NCBI RefSeq assembly: GCF_001046895.1
Contig: NZ_CAQI01000029.1
Coordinates: 124,001 to 188,000 of the forward strand
DNA length: 64,000 nucleotides
Source of the DNA: Pseudarthrobacter siccitolerans
GTDB taxonomy: Bacteria; Actinomycetota; Actinomycetes; Actinomycetales; Micrococcaceae
Reading direction: 5' to 3'
The position numbers and the translations under genes are program-made. Within the stretch, counting starts at the first letter, position 1, and every line of letters begins with the position of its first letter. Below, piece after piece: positions 34,456 to 43,330 of the stretch. The notes under the pieces were generated by a model, which did no database searches, was not told the DNA's origin, and saw only the letters and a list, made by a program, of their open reading frames with translations.

Positions 34456-35409
34456 GTGACTCAAAGCCCAACACTGAGCAGGCGTTCGGCGTCGTCCGCA
34501 CCCGCGCAGCTTCGCAAGTCGAAGCAGCGCGGGGCGGACGCCCGTGCCGGCTACACCTTCCTGCTGCCTTGGCTGCTGGGATTCATCGCCCTCACTGTCG
34601 GGCCCATGATTTCCTCGCTGTACCTGTCCTTCACCAACTACAACCTCTTCGATCCGCCCAAATGGATCGGCCTGGACAACTACACCACCCTCTTCCAGGA
34701 CGAACGGTTCCTGCAGTCGGTAGGTGTGACCGTGGGCTACGTGGTTTTCGGTACCCCGCTCAAGCTCGCCGCGGCACTGGCGGTGGCCATGCTGTTGAAC
34801 AGCAAGCGCCGCGGCCAGGGTTTCTACCGCTCCGCCTTCTACGCCCCGTCCCTGATCGGCGCGTCCGTGTCCATCGCGATCGTCTGGAAGGCCATGTTCG
34901 GCGATTCCGGTCCGGTGGACCAGGGCCTGTCCTTCTTCGGGATCAACCTGGGCGGCTGGGTGGGCAACCCCTCCATGACCATGCCGATGTTCATCCTCCT
35001 GACGGTGTGGCAGTTCGGCGCCCCGATGGTGATCTTCCTGGCCGGCCTGAAGCAAATCCCGGCGGACCTTTACGAGGCGGCGTCCATGGACGGTGCCGGC
35101 CCGGTGCGGAAATTCTTCAACATCACCTGGCCCATGCTCTCCCCGGTGATCTTCTTCAACCTGCTGATGGAAACCATCCACGCGTTCCAGATCTTCGCCT
35201 CGGCCTACATCATCTCCAACGGTGAAGGCGGCCCGGCCGGCTCCACCCTCTTCTACACCCTCTACCTGTACCTGCGCGGCTTCAGCGACTTCCGGATGGG
35301 CTACGCCTCGGCGATGGCCTGGCTCCTGGTGATCGTGGTGGGCATCATTACCCTGATCTTCTTCCGCACCTCCAAGTCCTGGGTCCACTACAGCGGTGAT
35401 GCAAAATGA
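34456..35409 (+). CDS. Sugar ABC transporter permease (MalF-like)
   Basis: 317 residues with six membrane helices, beginning YTFLLPWLLGFIALTVGPMI, and EAA loop DLYEAASMDGAGPVRKFFNI. Clearly paralogous to the permease at 24673 (shared YLSFTxYNL near the first loop and WPMLSPVIFFN after the EAA motif). GTG start. Overlaps the next permease gene by four bases (ATGA). Encodes one half of the channel for the binding protein at 33115. Confidence 0.92.
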   Translation: MTQSPTLSRRSASSAPAQLRKSKQRGADARAGYTFLLPWLLGFIALTVGPMISSLYLSFTNYNLFDPPKWIGLDNYTTLFQDERFLQSVGVTVGYVVFGTPLKLAAALAVAMLLNSKRRGQGFYRSAFYAPSLIGASVSIAIVWKAMFGDSGPVDQGLSFFGINLGGWVGNPSMTMPMFILLTVWQFGAPMVIFLAGLKQIPADLYEAASMDGAGPVRKFFNITWPMLSPVIFFNLLMETIHAFQIFASAYIISNGEGGPAGSTLFYTLYLYLRGFSDFRMGYASAMAWLLVIVVGIITLIFFRTSKSWVHYSGDAK

Positions 35410-36323
35410 CAACCATGGCAACCCCCACCCAGTCCACGCCGGACGCACAGGTGCCGCACTACAACCCCAAGTCCGAATCGGCCGGGACCAAGCGCGCCAA
35501 GAGCACGCTCTTCCACATCGTGGCCCTCGCGCTCACGGCCGTGGTCCTCTACCCGGGCCTGTGGATGATCGCCTCGTCCTTCAAGCCGAACGCCGAAATC
35601 GGCGGCGCGAACACGTCGCTGTGGTCCAACAACTTCAGCTTCGACAACTTCGTCACCGCAATGGAGGGCATCGGCGGGGTCTCCACCCTGCAGTTCTTCA
35701 CCAACTCGCTGATCCTCGCGATTGGTGCGGTAGTGGGCACCATCCTCTCGGCGTCCGTGTCCGCGTACGCGTTCGCCAGGATCAAGTTCCCCGGCCGGAG
35801 CATCTTCTTCGGCATGATGATCGCCACCCTGCTCCTGCCGTTCCACGTGGTGATCATCCCGCAGTACATCGTGTTCCAGCAGCTTGGCCTGGTGGACACC
35901 TACGTGCCGCTGCTGATCGGCAAGTTCCTCGCCGCCGACGCGTTCTTCGTCTTCCTGATGGTCCAGTTCATGCGCAACCTGCCCGGTGAGCTGGACGAGG
36001 CAGCAAGGATCGACGGCGCCGGGCACGTCCGGATCTTCACCTCCATCATGCTGCCGCTGATGAAGCCGGCCCTGATCTCCACCTCGATCTTCTCCTTCAT
36101 CTGGAGCTGGAACGACTTCCTGGGCCCGCTGCTCTACCTGAACACCCCCGAAAAGTACCCGCTGCCGCTGGCCCTGCGCCTCTTCGTGGACCAGACCCAA
36201 AGCTCGGACTACGGCGCCATGATCGCCATGTCCGTCCTGGCCCTGCTGCCGGTACTGATCTTCTTCCTCGTGTTCCAGCGCTACATCGTCGAAGGCGTCT
36301 CCACCCAGGGCCTCAAAGGCTAA
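35406..36323 (+). CDS. Sugar ABC transporter permease (MalG-like)
   Basis: 305 residues. Membrane segments start at HIVALALTAVVLYPGLWMIA; the coupling loop is ELDEAARIDGAGHVRIFTSI; the C-terminus FQRYIVEGVSTQGLKG is standard for the family. Nearly the same loop sequence as the permease at 25607, indicating duplication of a binding-protein/permease set within this region. No ATPase partner is encoded; a shared MsiK-like ATPase elsewhere is expected from what is known in Actinobacteria. Confidence 0.92.
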   Translation: MTTMATPTQSTPDAQVPHYNPKSESAGTKRAKSTLFHIVALALTAVVLYPGLWMIASSFKPNAEIGGANTSLWSNNFSFDNFVTAMEGIGGVSTLQFFTNSLILAIGAVVGTILSASVSAYAFARIKFPGRSIFFGMMIATLLLPFHVVIIPQYIVFQQLGLVDTYVPLLIGKFLAADAFFVFLMVQFMRNLPGELDEAARIDGAGHVRIFTSIMLPLMKPALISTSIFSFIWSWNDFLGPLLYLNTPEKYPLPLALRLFVDQTQSSDYGAMIAMSVLALLPVLIFFLVFQRYIVEGVSTQGLKG

Positions 36324-36346
36324 GAACCGGAAGACCGATACTTAAA

Positions 36347-36976
36347 ATGAGCGTCATGGACAGCACCACACCCGCACCGAACCACCACGAACCCGTCCCG
36401 GTCAACCGCTTCGCACTGTTCTCCGAGACCCTCCTGGCCGGCGTGCTGGTACTGGTGCTGTCCATTCCGCTCGTCACGATCCCCGCCGCCTATGCGGCGG
36501 GGATCGCCCATCTGGAACGGCACCTTTCCGGCCGGGACGACTCCGTCCGCAGCCTCTGGAGCACGTTCAAGGCTGCCCTGCCGGGCAGCTGGAAGCTGGG
36601 AATCACGACGGCGGCAGCCGCCGTCGTGATTGTCCTTAACCTTTTGCTCGCATGGGTGGGGCAGCTGCCCGGCCGGGAAGTGGTGCTGCCGGCCACCCTG
36701 ATCCTTGCCGCCGCAGGCGCCGTCCTGCTCCTGCGCACCTCAGCGGCCTGGTCCGGCTTCGCGGGCCCCCACACTGACGGCCGGAGTGCCTGGCGCTCCG
36801 CTCTCGAATCCGGGCAGGCCGTGTCCGTCCGGGACTGGACGGGATCCCTCCTGCTGGTTGCCGCGCTCTTCGGGGCAGTGGTGTTCGTCTGGATGCTCGC
36901 TGCACTGTTCGTGGTGGTCCCCGGCACCCTGATCCTGGCCGCGGCAGCCGTCAAACTGCGCTCCCACCGCGCCTGA
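36347..36976 (+). CDS. YesL-like (DUF624-type) membrane protein
   Basis: 209 residues with about five hydrophobic segments: TLLAGVLVLVLSIPLVTIPA, a second near KLGITTAAAAVVIVLNLLLA, then three more. The pattern membrane segment, then AAYAAGIAHLERHL and DDSVRSLWSTFKAAL resembles Bacillus YesL, whose gene lies in rhamnogalacturonan and other sugar loci; its role is not established. It follows the permease by 23 bases and is probably in the same operon. The match is weaker than for the second YesL-like gene at 43331. Confidence 0.65.
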   Translation: MSVMDSTTPAPNHHEPVPVNRFALFSETLLAGVLVLVLSIPLVTIPAAYAAGIAHLERHLSGRDDSVRSLWSTFKAALPGSWKLGITTAAAAVVIVLNLLLAWVGQLPGREVVLPATLILAAAGAVLLLRTSAAWSGFAGPHTDGRSAWRSALESGQAVSVRDWTGSLLLVAALFGAVVFVWMLAALFVVVPGTLILAAAAVKLRSHRA

Positions 36977-37042
36977 AGCACCACCATCTGAAGCGCACCA
37001 GGTACGCCTGGTTCTGTCCGTCACTATCGAGTTGAGTCCGAC

Positions 37043-38302
37043 GTGTCTTCCGACCGCCAGCGTTCCGAGCAGTCCCTCCGTCCCGCGCAGAACCAGCCCC
37101 CGTGGTACCAGCCCCTGACCCAGCGCAACTACCGGCTCTTCCTGGCTCTGGTGTTCACGGGCAGTGTGGGTGTGTGGATGCAGCGCCTGGCCCAGGACTG
37201 GCTGGTGCTTCAGCTGACCGGCAGTCCCGCCGCGGTGGGTGTGGCTGTTGCCCTGCAATTCCTGCCGATGCTGGTGGTGGGCCCGCTCAGCGGCCTGCTG
37301 GTGGACCTCTTTCCCAAGCGCCGCATCATGCTCGTGTGCCAGGGCGTTATCGCACTCCTCGCCATGGGTCTGGCCGCGTGGGCAGCGAGCGGGACCATCA
37401 CCGTCTGGGCCGTCTACGCCAGCTGCGTGGCGCTCGGGATAACGTCAGCCATCAACCAGCCCGCCAGCCAGGTGTTCGTTAATGAAGTGGTGGGCGACGC
37501 CGCCCTCCGGCCTGCCATCGGACTCAATAACGCCATCGGCCAGCTGGGTGCCATGGCAGGACCGGCGCTGGCCGGGGCCGTCATTGCCCAGGCGGGATCA
37601 GCAGCGGCGTTCGCCGCCAACTCCCTGCTCTGCGTGCTGGTCCTGTGCTTGATCGCCGCCATCCGCCCCGCGGAGTTGCATCAAAGTACCCCGGCGGAGC
37701 GGGGGAGGGGCCAGCTCCTGGCCGGTTTCCGGTACGTCAAGGAACGCCCCTCGCTGCTGCTGATCATCGCGCTGGCAGGGCTGCTGGGGATGTTCGGAAT
37801 GAACGGGCCCGTGGTGCTCGCCGCCTTTGCCGAACGCGTGTGGCACAACGGGGTTGAAGGGTTCGGCCTGTTCAACACGGTCAGTGCGGTTGGTGCCCTG
37901 GCCGGTGCGCTTTTGGCCGCCCGCCTGCGGAGCCTGGGCCGGAAGGGAATCGTCCTGGCCGCCGGCCTCTTCGGGCTCGCCCAGCTGGTTGCTGCCCTGA
38001 TGCCAAACCTCGTTCTCTTCACCGTGATGCTGGTGGTGGTGGGCCTGATGACCCTGCTGTTCCTGACCAGCGCGGCCACTGCCGTCCAGCTCGAGGCAGG
38101 GCCGGAAATCCGCGGCAGGGTGATGGCCCTGTACCTGCCGCTCCTGCTGGGCGGACACGCCATGGGAGGCCTGCTGGCCGGCTGGTTGACGGAGCAGTTC
38201 GGGGTGCGGCTGGGGCTGGTGGCCACCGGCGCGCTGGGAATGCTGTCCGCCGCGGTCATTGGCCTGCTGCTGTGGCGGAACGCCCGGAAACAACGGGACT
38301 AG
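37043..38302 (+). CDS. Major facilitator superfamily transporter, EntS-like exporter type
   Basis: 419 residues, twelve predicted helices. Features: N-terminal QRNYRLFLALVFTGSVGVWM, loop-2/3 signature GLLVDLFPKRRIML, and internal repeat at FAERVWHNGVEGFGLFNTVS. The arrangement fits enterobactin-exporter or drug-efflux-like members. GTG start. It is 66 bases after the YesL-like gene, so it may or may not share its transcript. Substrate cannot be inferred; it may be unrelated to sugar use. Confidence 0.82.
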   Translation: MSSDRQRSEQSLRPAQNQPPWYQPLTQRNYRLFLALVFTGSVGVWMQRLAQDWLVLQLTGSPAAVGVAVALQFLPMLVVGPLSGLLVDLFPKRRIMLVCQGVIALLAMGLAAWAASGTITVWAVYASCVALGITSAINQPASQVFVNEVVGDAALRPAIGLNNAIGQLGAMAGPALAGAVIAQAGSAAAFAANSLLCVLVLCLIAAIRPAELHQSTPAERGRGQLLAGFRYVKERPSLLLIIALAGLLGMFGMNGPVVLAAFAERVWHNGVEGFGLFNTVSAVGALAGALLAARLRSLGRKGIVLAAGLFGLAQLVAALMPNLVLFTVMLVVVGLMTLLFLTSAATAVQLEAGPEIRGRVMALYLPLLLGGHAMGGLLAGWLTEQFGVRLGLVATGALGMLSAAVIGLLLWRNARKQRD

Positions 38303-38318
38303 AAACGCCCTGGCCCAC

Positions 38319-38370
38319 CCCAACCAGGTAGCAGCAAGTCTCGTTACAAGCTATGTGCTACTTGGTTGGG
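38319..38370. repeat. Palindrome between convergent genes (15-base arms, one mismatch)
   Basis: CCCAACCAGGTAGCA (38319-38333) and TGCTACTTGGTTGGG (38356-38370) pair with one mismatch; the loop contains further partial pairing (AGCAAG with CTTGT-type bases). It occupies the 81-base gap between the MFS gene and the GH78 gene. Sequence unrelated to the palindromes at 4.5 and 10.9 kb. Confidence 0.85.
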
Positions 38371-38383
38371 ACTAAGCGGGGAA

Positions 38384-41300
38384 TCAGCCGCCGGGTGTGA
38401 AGGTCCAGGTTCCCGTGTGGATGCGGAATTCCACCTTCACCCCGCTGCCGGCGGTGCCGCCATCGCGATCCGCGCCGGCTGTAGCGGCACTTTCCGGAGC
38501 GGAACGTTCGACGGCGGGTCCCGCCGTCGGGCCCTGGATCCCGTAAGTGCCGGCGGGCAGCCTGACCACCGCCGTGATGCCGGCGGGCACAGCGCACTCA
38601 AGCTTCAGCTGGTCGCCGCTCCGGTTCCAGCCGACCTCCGCACTGCCGCTGCCCACGGGCACGGCGCCGCGCGCGTGTTCCAAGCGGCACAGCGGCGGTT
38701 CAATGACCAGTTCGGAACCGCCGGCGGAGGCGTACCGCACGCCCAGCAGGTGCTCCAGGATCTCCTTGACCACGGATGCGGACCAGGCGTGGGACTGGCT
38801 GTAGTCGGTCCCGTCCACCAGGTCCCATGCCTCCCACGTGAAGGTGGCGCCCCGCTCCAGGAGCTGCGCCCACCCGGGCTGGTCCTTGCTGGTGAGGAGG
38901 TCCAGGACAGCGTCAGTGTGGCCTTGGGAGAGCAGCGCGCGGACCAGGCGGTGTACCGTCATGGGCCCCTGCCGCATGCCCATGGAAGCGATCCTGCGGG
39001 CGTCGGACCCGGCATGCTCCGGCTCCGTGATGCCCAGGGAAAGCGGGAACGAGGTGGCGTGCTGGGAGGCGTGGGTGCTGGGGGTCCCGTCTGCACGCAA
39101 CCCGTCCACCATCACCCCGTCCACACGGAGGCGGGTACTGATGGCTGCGGCCAGTTCGCGGGCATGCCGTGCATAGTGGACGGCGGCTTGCTCGCGCCCG
39201 GCAGCGGCACAGAGGCGCGCCGTGGACATCAGTGCCGAATACGCCTGCGCGTTGACGGTGGTTTTGGCGGCGCATCCCATGTCGTAACCGAAGCGGCCGG
39301 GGGCCGGCCAGTCAACGATGCCGTGGAGGTAGGGGCCGGAGCCGCCGCCGAGTGTGGTGACCAGACCCGCCGTCGGACCGTCAGCCGGGATGTGCCGCAA
39401 GGCGTAGTCCGCAGTATCGCAGAGGTGCGGCAGCAGTTCGGTGACCAGCGCCAGGTCTCCGGTGCGCTGGCAGTACTCCTCGGCCCACTCCGGGATCATG
39501 AGGGAGAAATCCGGGATGTCGCGCTTGCCGTCGCCGTTGGGATAAACCGCGTTATAGCGGCCTTTCTCTTCATTGCTGGTCCAGTAGCGGCCCGCCGACC
39601 AGCCGAATTCCCGCAGCGCCTGTGCCGTGTACGCGTGCTCGCCGAAGAGGGACATGGTGGCGTAGGAAATGTTGACGGCGTCCGCCAGGAACTGGCCTTT
39701 CTCCCGGGTGGGCGTATCCACGAACTGCTCCTGCACACCGTATAGCGCGGAGTCCCGCAGCAGCTGGAACACGGCGTTGAGGGTGTCATCGGAGCTGCTG
39801 AAGCGTCCTTCGGCCGGATGCCGGCCGTGCACCACCACTGCCCCTACCCGGGACAGGTCGCCGGCCTCGACGGCCGGCAGTTCGAGGTACCGGAAGCCCA
39901 GGTGCACCGAGGCCCGGTACTGCTGCGGCCCCACCGACTGGGTGAAAGGGAAGGACATGTCCGTGTTCTGGCTGGCCGTCTTGCCGGCGTCCACCCTGCC
40001 GTCCGCCCGCAGGACGTATCCGGCCCGGATCATCACGGTGCGGCCGGGAACGCCGTCCAGGAAGTCCACCTCCGGCCGGCCGGGAATGACCTGGCCGAAG
40101 TCTGCCACCAATGTTCCGTCGTCGGCCGTCAAGAATGCCTGCGGGGCCATAAACTCTTCCGCAAGCAGGGTCCGGCGCGGGTGCACGCCCGGGAATTCGG
40201 GGCAGGGGTGGGCGCGGTAGCTCAGTGCCGGGGGCAGTTGTTCGACGGCGGGCAGGGCAGCCGCGGCCAGTCCGTCCAGGTGCTCCACGGGGTCACCCTC
40301 GTCGTTGCGGTAGCCCGACTGCCGGTACGGCGCCTCGGCCGCCTGCCAGTGCGGGCCGGAGGCGAAAACCTCCCGCCGCCCGTCCGCGTAGTCAACACTG
40401 AGACGGACCAGCAGGCCGGGAAGCCCGGCGGCCCGGCCCTGGCCGGGACCGTACCAGTGGAGCAGCGCCGCGAGGGACACGTTGCTGTTTGCCTGGGGCG
40501 CCATGCCCGGCCTGGCTGGCTCGAATGGTCTGGCTGGTTTGGCTGGTCTCGCGGGCTTGGCTGTGTGCAGCGGGGCGAACCCGGCGAGCAGCCCGGTGAC
40601 GTCGGCGGCGTCGTAATACCCTTCGCCGGGGTAGCCGAAGGACGTGGTGCTGAGGCAGGGAATCCCGCCCAGGGAAAGCTGGGCATGATGGTGCGCCGCC
40701 ACAAAGAGACGAGCCCTCGCAACTGTTCCAGTGAGCGTGATGGTGGTGCTGAACAGCGTCCACTCATCAGGCTGGCGGTGGGCCGTGGTGCCGGTCCAGT
40801 GGGCGCGGTAGGCATGCGCTAGCTCCGTGCCGGCATCGAACTGATGGTCCAGAACGGGCTCCCCGGGATGTCCGCCTGCGGTGTCGGTGATCCTGAGGGA
40901 AGCGTATTCGGCCTGGCTCCGGGGGGCCTGGTGGAGGGCAACACGTCCCGGTATCCCCGGCACCGACGGCTCGTTGACAACCAGGAGCCGGTGGCCGTCC
41001 ACATCTACGGTGAGTTGCTCGCCGTCGTCGGTGACAGTTACGTCCCGCCACTCCGCCAGGGGCTGGCTGGCGCGGGCAGGAGTCTGAGCGGTGGCAAGGA
41101 CGTCGGTGGCGGGAACAGACAGGGCCGGAATCTCCCAGTCGGCGGCCCGGCGCAGCACTACGTCACCGGCCGCACTGAGTTCCAGCAGCAAACCCGTTCC
41201 GGGGCCGGTGGTCCGGAGCAGGATCCCGGCCATGCCCATCACGGGCCGGAGGCGGGCGTCCAGCCGGAAGCGTTGAAGGGGAAGGCAAGGGACGGGGAGA

Positions 41301-41776
41301 ATGGGTGTGCCGGCCACGCGCAGCGCCCCGTCCAGGACCTCCAGAGGCGGGCGGCCGCCTGGAGCACGGTGGATCCAGTCCGCATCCCAGCCGGCGTCGG
41401 TGAGGCCGGTATTGAACTTCTGGGGCTCCGACCAGGCGCCCGGCATACCCGCCGCATCCCACACGCGGACCCGCCAGGCGTAGTCCCTATCGTCGTCGAG
41501 CGCCGGCCCCCCAAACACAGCGGACAAGCGGGCCGAGGCAACCTGCCCCGAGCTCCACAACAGCGCACCAACGCAGTCCTCGACCACAAGCTCGTAGCCG
41601 GTCTGCCGGGCCCGCGACGGATCGGCGTCCTCGGACTGCCCGAGCAGCCAGCTGAAGGTTGGGCGGGGCCGTGCCGTCAGGCAGGGGGACAGCCCGTCCG
41701 TGGTGAAACCCGTGGCGTGGAGCTGGCCGGATACGGTCACGACGGGCAGCTGCTCAGCTACCGGCGGGCGGGTCAT
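38384..41776 (-). CDS. GH78 alpha-L-rhamnosidase
   Basis: Removes terminal alpha-L-rhamnose from pectic oligosaccharides or rhamnosides. 1130 residues, no signal peptide, thus intracellular. N-terminal beta domains with RPTFSWLLGQ and WRVRVWDAAGMPGAWSE (fibronectin-like, usual in GH78), a Concanavalin-like module, then catalytic (alpha/alpha)6 barrel with QEQFVDTPTREKGQFLADA (general acid region), RYNAVYPNGDGKRDIPDFSL and TFTWEAWDLVDGTDYSQSHAW. An unusual linker of KPARP-type repeats lies at about residues 409-425. It follows the Gfo/Idh gene by 12 bases in the same direction, and both are probably controlled from the 43.1-43.3 kb operator region. Confidence 0.93.
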   Translation of the reverse strand: MTRPPVAEQLPVVTVSGQLHATGFTTDGLSPCLTARPRPTFSWLLGQSEDADPSRARQTGYELVVEDCVGALLWSSGQVASARLSAVFGGPALDDDRDYAWRVRVWDAAGMPGAWSEPQKFNTGLTDAGWDADWIHRAPGGRPPLEVLDGALRVAGTPILPVPCLPLQRFRLDARLRPVMGMAGILLRTTGPGTGLLLELSAAGDVVLRRAADWEIPALSVPATDVLATAQTPARASQPLAEWRDVTVTDDGEQLTVDVDGHRLLVVNEPSVPGIPGRVALHQAPRSQAEYASLRITDTAGGHPGEPVLDHQFDAGTELAHAYRAHWTGTTAHRQPDEWTLFSTTITLTGTVARARLFVAAHHHAQLSLGGIPCLSTTSFGYPGEGYYDAADVTGLLAGFAPLHTAKPARPAKPARPFEPARPGMAPQANSNVSLAALLHWYGPGQGRAAGLPGLLVRLSVDYADGRREVFASGPHWQAAEAPYRQSGYRNDEGDPVEHLDGLAAAALPAVEQLPPALSYRAHPCPEFPGVHPRRTLLAEEFMAPQAFLTADDGTLVADFGQVIPGRPEVDFLDGVPGRTVMIRAGYVLRADGRVDAGKTASQNTDMSFPFTQSVGPQQYRASVHLGFRYLELPAVEAGDLSRVGAVVVHGRHPAEGRFSSSDDTLNAVFQLLRDSALYGVQEQFVDTPTREKGQFLADAVNISYATMSLFGEHAYTAQALREFGWSAGRYWTSNEEKGRYNAVYPNGDGKRDIPDFSLMIPEWAEEYCQRTGDLALVTELLPHLCDTADYALRHIPADGPTAGLVTTLGGGSGPYLHGIVDWPAPGRFGYDMGCAAKTTVNAQAYSALMSTARLCAAAGREQAAVHYARHARELAAAISTRLRVDGVMVDGLRADGTPSTHASQHATSFPLSLGITEPEHAGSDARRIASMGMRQGPMTVHRLVRALLSQGHTDAVLDLLTSKDQPGWAQLLERGATFTWEAWDLVDGTDYSQSHAWSASVVKEILEHLLGVRYASAGGSELVIEPPLCRLEHARGAVPVGSGSAEVGWNRSGDQLKLECAVPAGITAVVRLPAGTYGIQGPTAGPAVERSAPESAATAGADRDGGTAGSGVKVEFRIHTGTWTFTPGG

Positions 41777-41788
41777 CCGGGACGCCGT

Positions 41789-43093
41789 TCAGGAAGCCGG
41801 CAGGTTGAAGGCGTGCGGAGCCGAGGCGGCCCAGGGGAGCCCCAGTTCGCTGAATGTGGCGTGCCGGCCGGTTGCGCGTTCCAAGGCATCCTCGATGTCC
41901 ACCACCACTGCATGCGCTGCCTCTTCCGCGCCCTCCCACCGGACGTACTTCCCGTCAATTGGTGCCGGCAGCGGGGCGGTGCGGATGGCCTCCAGGACGA
42001 GCATAAAGGCGCCGCTGTCCAGGAGCGGGCTGAGGAGCGCGGCGCCGCTGCGGCGGTGGGCGAGCAGGTTCTCGGTCAGGTCGTCCCGGCCAAAGACCTG
42101 CTCGGTACGGCCGGCTGCCGCCTCAACGGTCAGCCGGTCCTCGGTGTAGTGGAAGACGGCGGTGCCCGCGGAACCCTGGAGGGTTACGTACGGTTCCACG
42201 GATTCCGTGGCGCACAGCGTCAGGGCACACGTAATGGGCACGCCCGAGCTGGTGCGGATCCGGATCACAGACGTGTCATCGGACTCGATCTGGTTGGCGC
42301 GGTACAGTTCGGTTTCCAGGGAGGCGATGTCCGCCGTGGTGCGGGCCCCGGCGATTCTCAGCGCTGTCGCCACCGCGTGGGCCAGGGGATTGGTGGCCAC
42401 CCCGTCCACCACATCCACCCCGTCGATGACACGTTTGCCGGCCCAGCGGGACCGCTTGTAGTACGCCCGGTCGCGGACCCAGCGGCCGGTTGCCGAGATG
42501 CCCTGCAGCGTTCCGATGGTGCCGTCGGCGAGGAGCCTTTCGATGGCCGTCAGCGCGTGCGAGCCCAGGCTCTGGAAACCGATCTGGACGCTCCGGCCGG
42601 AGGCGGCGGCAGCGTCGCGCAGCCGGTTGAAGTCCGCCAGCGAGGCGACGGGCGGCTTTTCCAGGTAAAGGTCGGCGGCGGTGGCCAGGGCTGCCAGCCC
42701 CAGCGGTGCGTGGGTTTGGATGGGAGTGGCAACGATGATGAGATCCAGGCCGCCCGTCTCCGCGAGCAGATCCGGCAGGGCCGGGAAGACGTGCGTTGTT
42801 TCCGGGACCGATCCGGGCGCCGGGGGATTGGGATCGGCCACAGCAACAAGATCGACGACGCCGGCTGCCTGGAGGCGCTCCAGGTTCCGCAGGTGGTGGG
42901 CGCCGAAGCCGTGGACACCTACCAGCGCCACCCTGGCCGCGGGCCCTCCGGCTTGCCCGGGCGACAGCTGGCCGGCAGATGTTTCCTTGCGGCCGCTTGC
43001 TGTGGCTTCGGTGCCGCCGGATCCGTTGGGTCCGATAGCAGGAGTATCCCCGGTGGCTTGAGTCCCGGCGTCTGTGGCGGCTGGCGTTCCCAT
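41789..43093 (-). CDS. Gfo/Idh/MocA-family oxidoreductase, unfused paralogue of 19683
   Basis: 434 residues. Rossmann motif VALVGVHGFGAHHLRNLERL, IIVATPIQTHAPLGLAALA, and LYLEKPPVASLADFNRLRDA are nearly the same as in the fusion protein at 19683; similarity continues through YYKRSRWAGKRVIDGVDVVD and ends where the DUF6807 domain would begin. ATG 43093 has GGAGCACC upstream; the in-frame extension to 43159 runs into an operator. Upstream partner of the GH78 gene, so its substrate may be a rhamnose-containing glycoside or its oxidation product; this is inference. Confidence 0.87.
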   Translation of the reverse strand: MGTPAATDAGTQATGDTPAIGPNGSGGTEATASGRKETSAGQLSPGQAGGPAARVALVGVHGFGAHHLRNLERLQAAGVVDLVAVADPNPPAPGSVPETTHVFPALPDLLAETGGLDLIIVATPIQTHAPLGLAALATAADLYLEKPPVASLADFNRLRDAAAASGRSVQIGFQSLGSHALTAIERLLADGTIGTLQGISATGRWVRDRAYYKRSRWAGKRVIDGVDVVDGVATNPLAHAVATALRIAGARTTADIASLETELYRANQIESDDTSVIRIRTSSGVPITCALTLCATESVEPYVTLQGSAGTAVFHYTEDRLTVEAAAGRTEQVFGRDDLTENLLAHRRSGAALLSPLLDSGAFMLVLEAIRTAPLPAPIDGKYVRWEGAEEAAHAVVVDIEDALERATGRHATFSELGLPWAASAPHAFNLPAS

Positions 43094-43144
43094 GGTGCTC
43101 CATTCGCCCCGGAGGGCACAGTTTTTTCGACGCCAACCCACGGG

Positions 43145-43266
43145 GCAAGCGCTTTCCAAGGTCCAGTGTGAAGCACAGGCACCGCTTCCGTCCAGTAATG
43201 TAACGATTCAAAATTTGGCTTGACCTGCCCTGTAAACCCGTCTAGATTTTCGAGAAACCGATTACC
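43145..43266. promoter_or_regulatory. Divergent promoter with both LacI-type operator families
   Basis: GGCAAGCGCTTTCC near 43144-43157 (12 kb type, half-degenerate), TGTAACGATTCAAA at 43199-43212 (rhamnose type), and GAGAAACCGATTACC at 43252-43266 (degenerate). A plus-strand promoter TTGACC (43220-43225), 17-base spacer, TAGATT (43243-43248) lies between the last two sites. The region serves the Gfo/Idh-GH78 pair leftward and the YesL/LplABC operon rightward. Confidence 0.7.
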
Positions 43267-43330
43267 TACGTGACGTGGACCACCATAGTCCTCGTTTCTG
43301 CAACGATGGAGAACCGAAGGGAGCCGTGCC

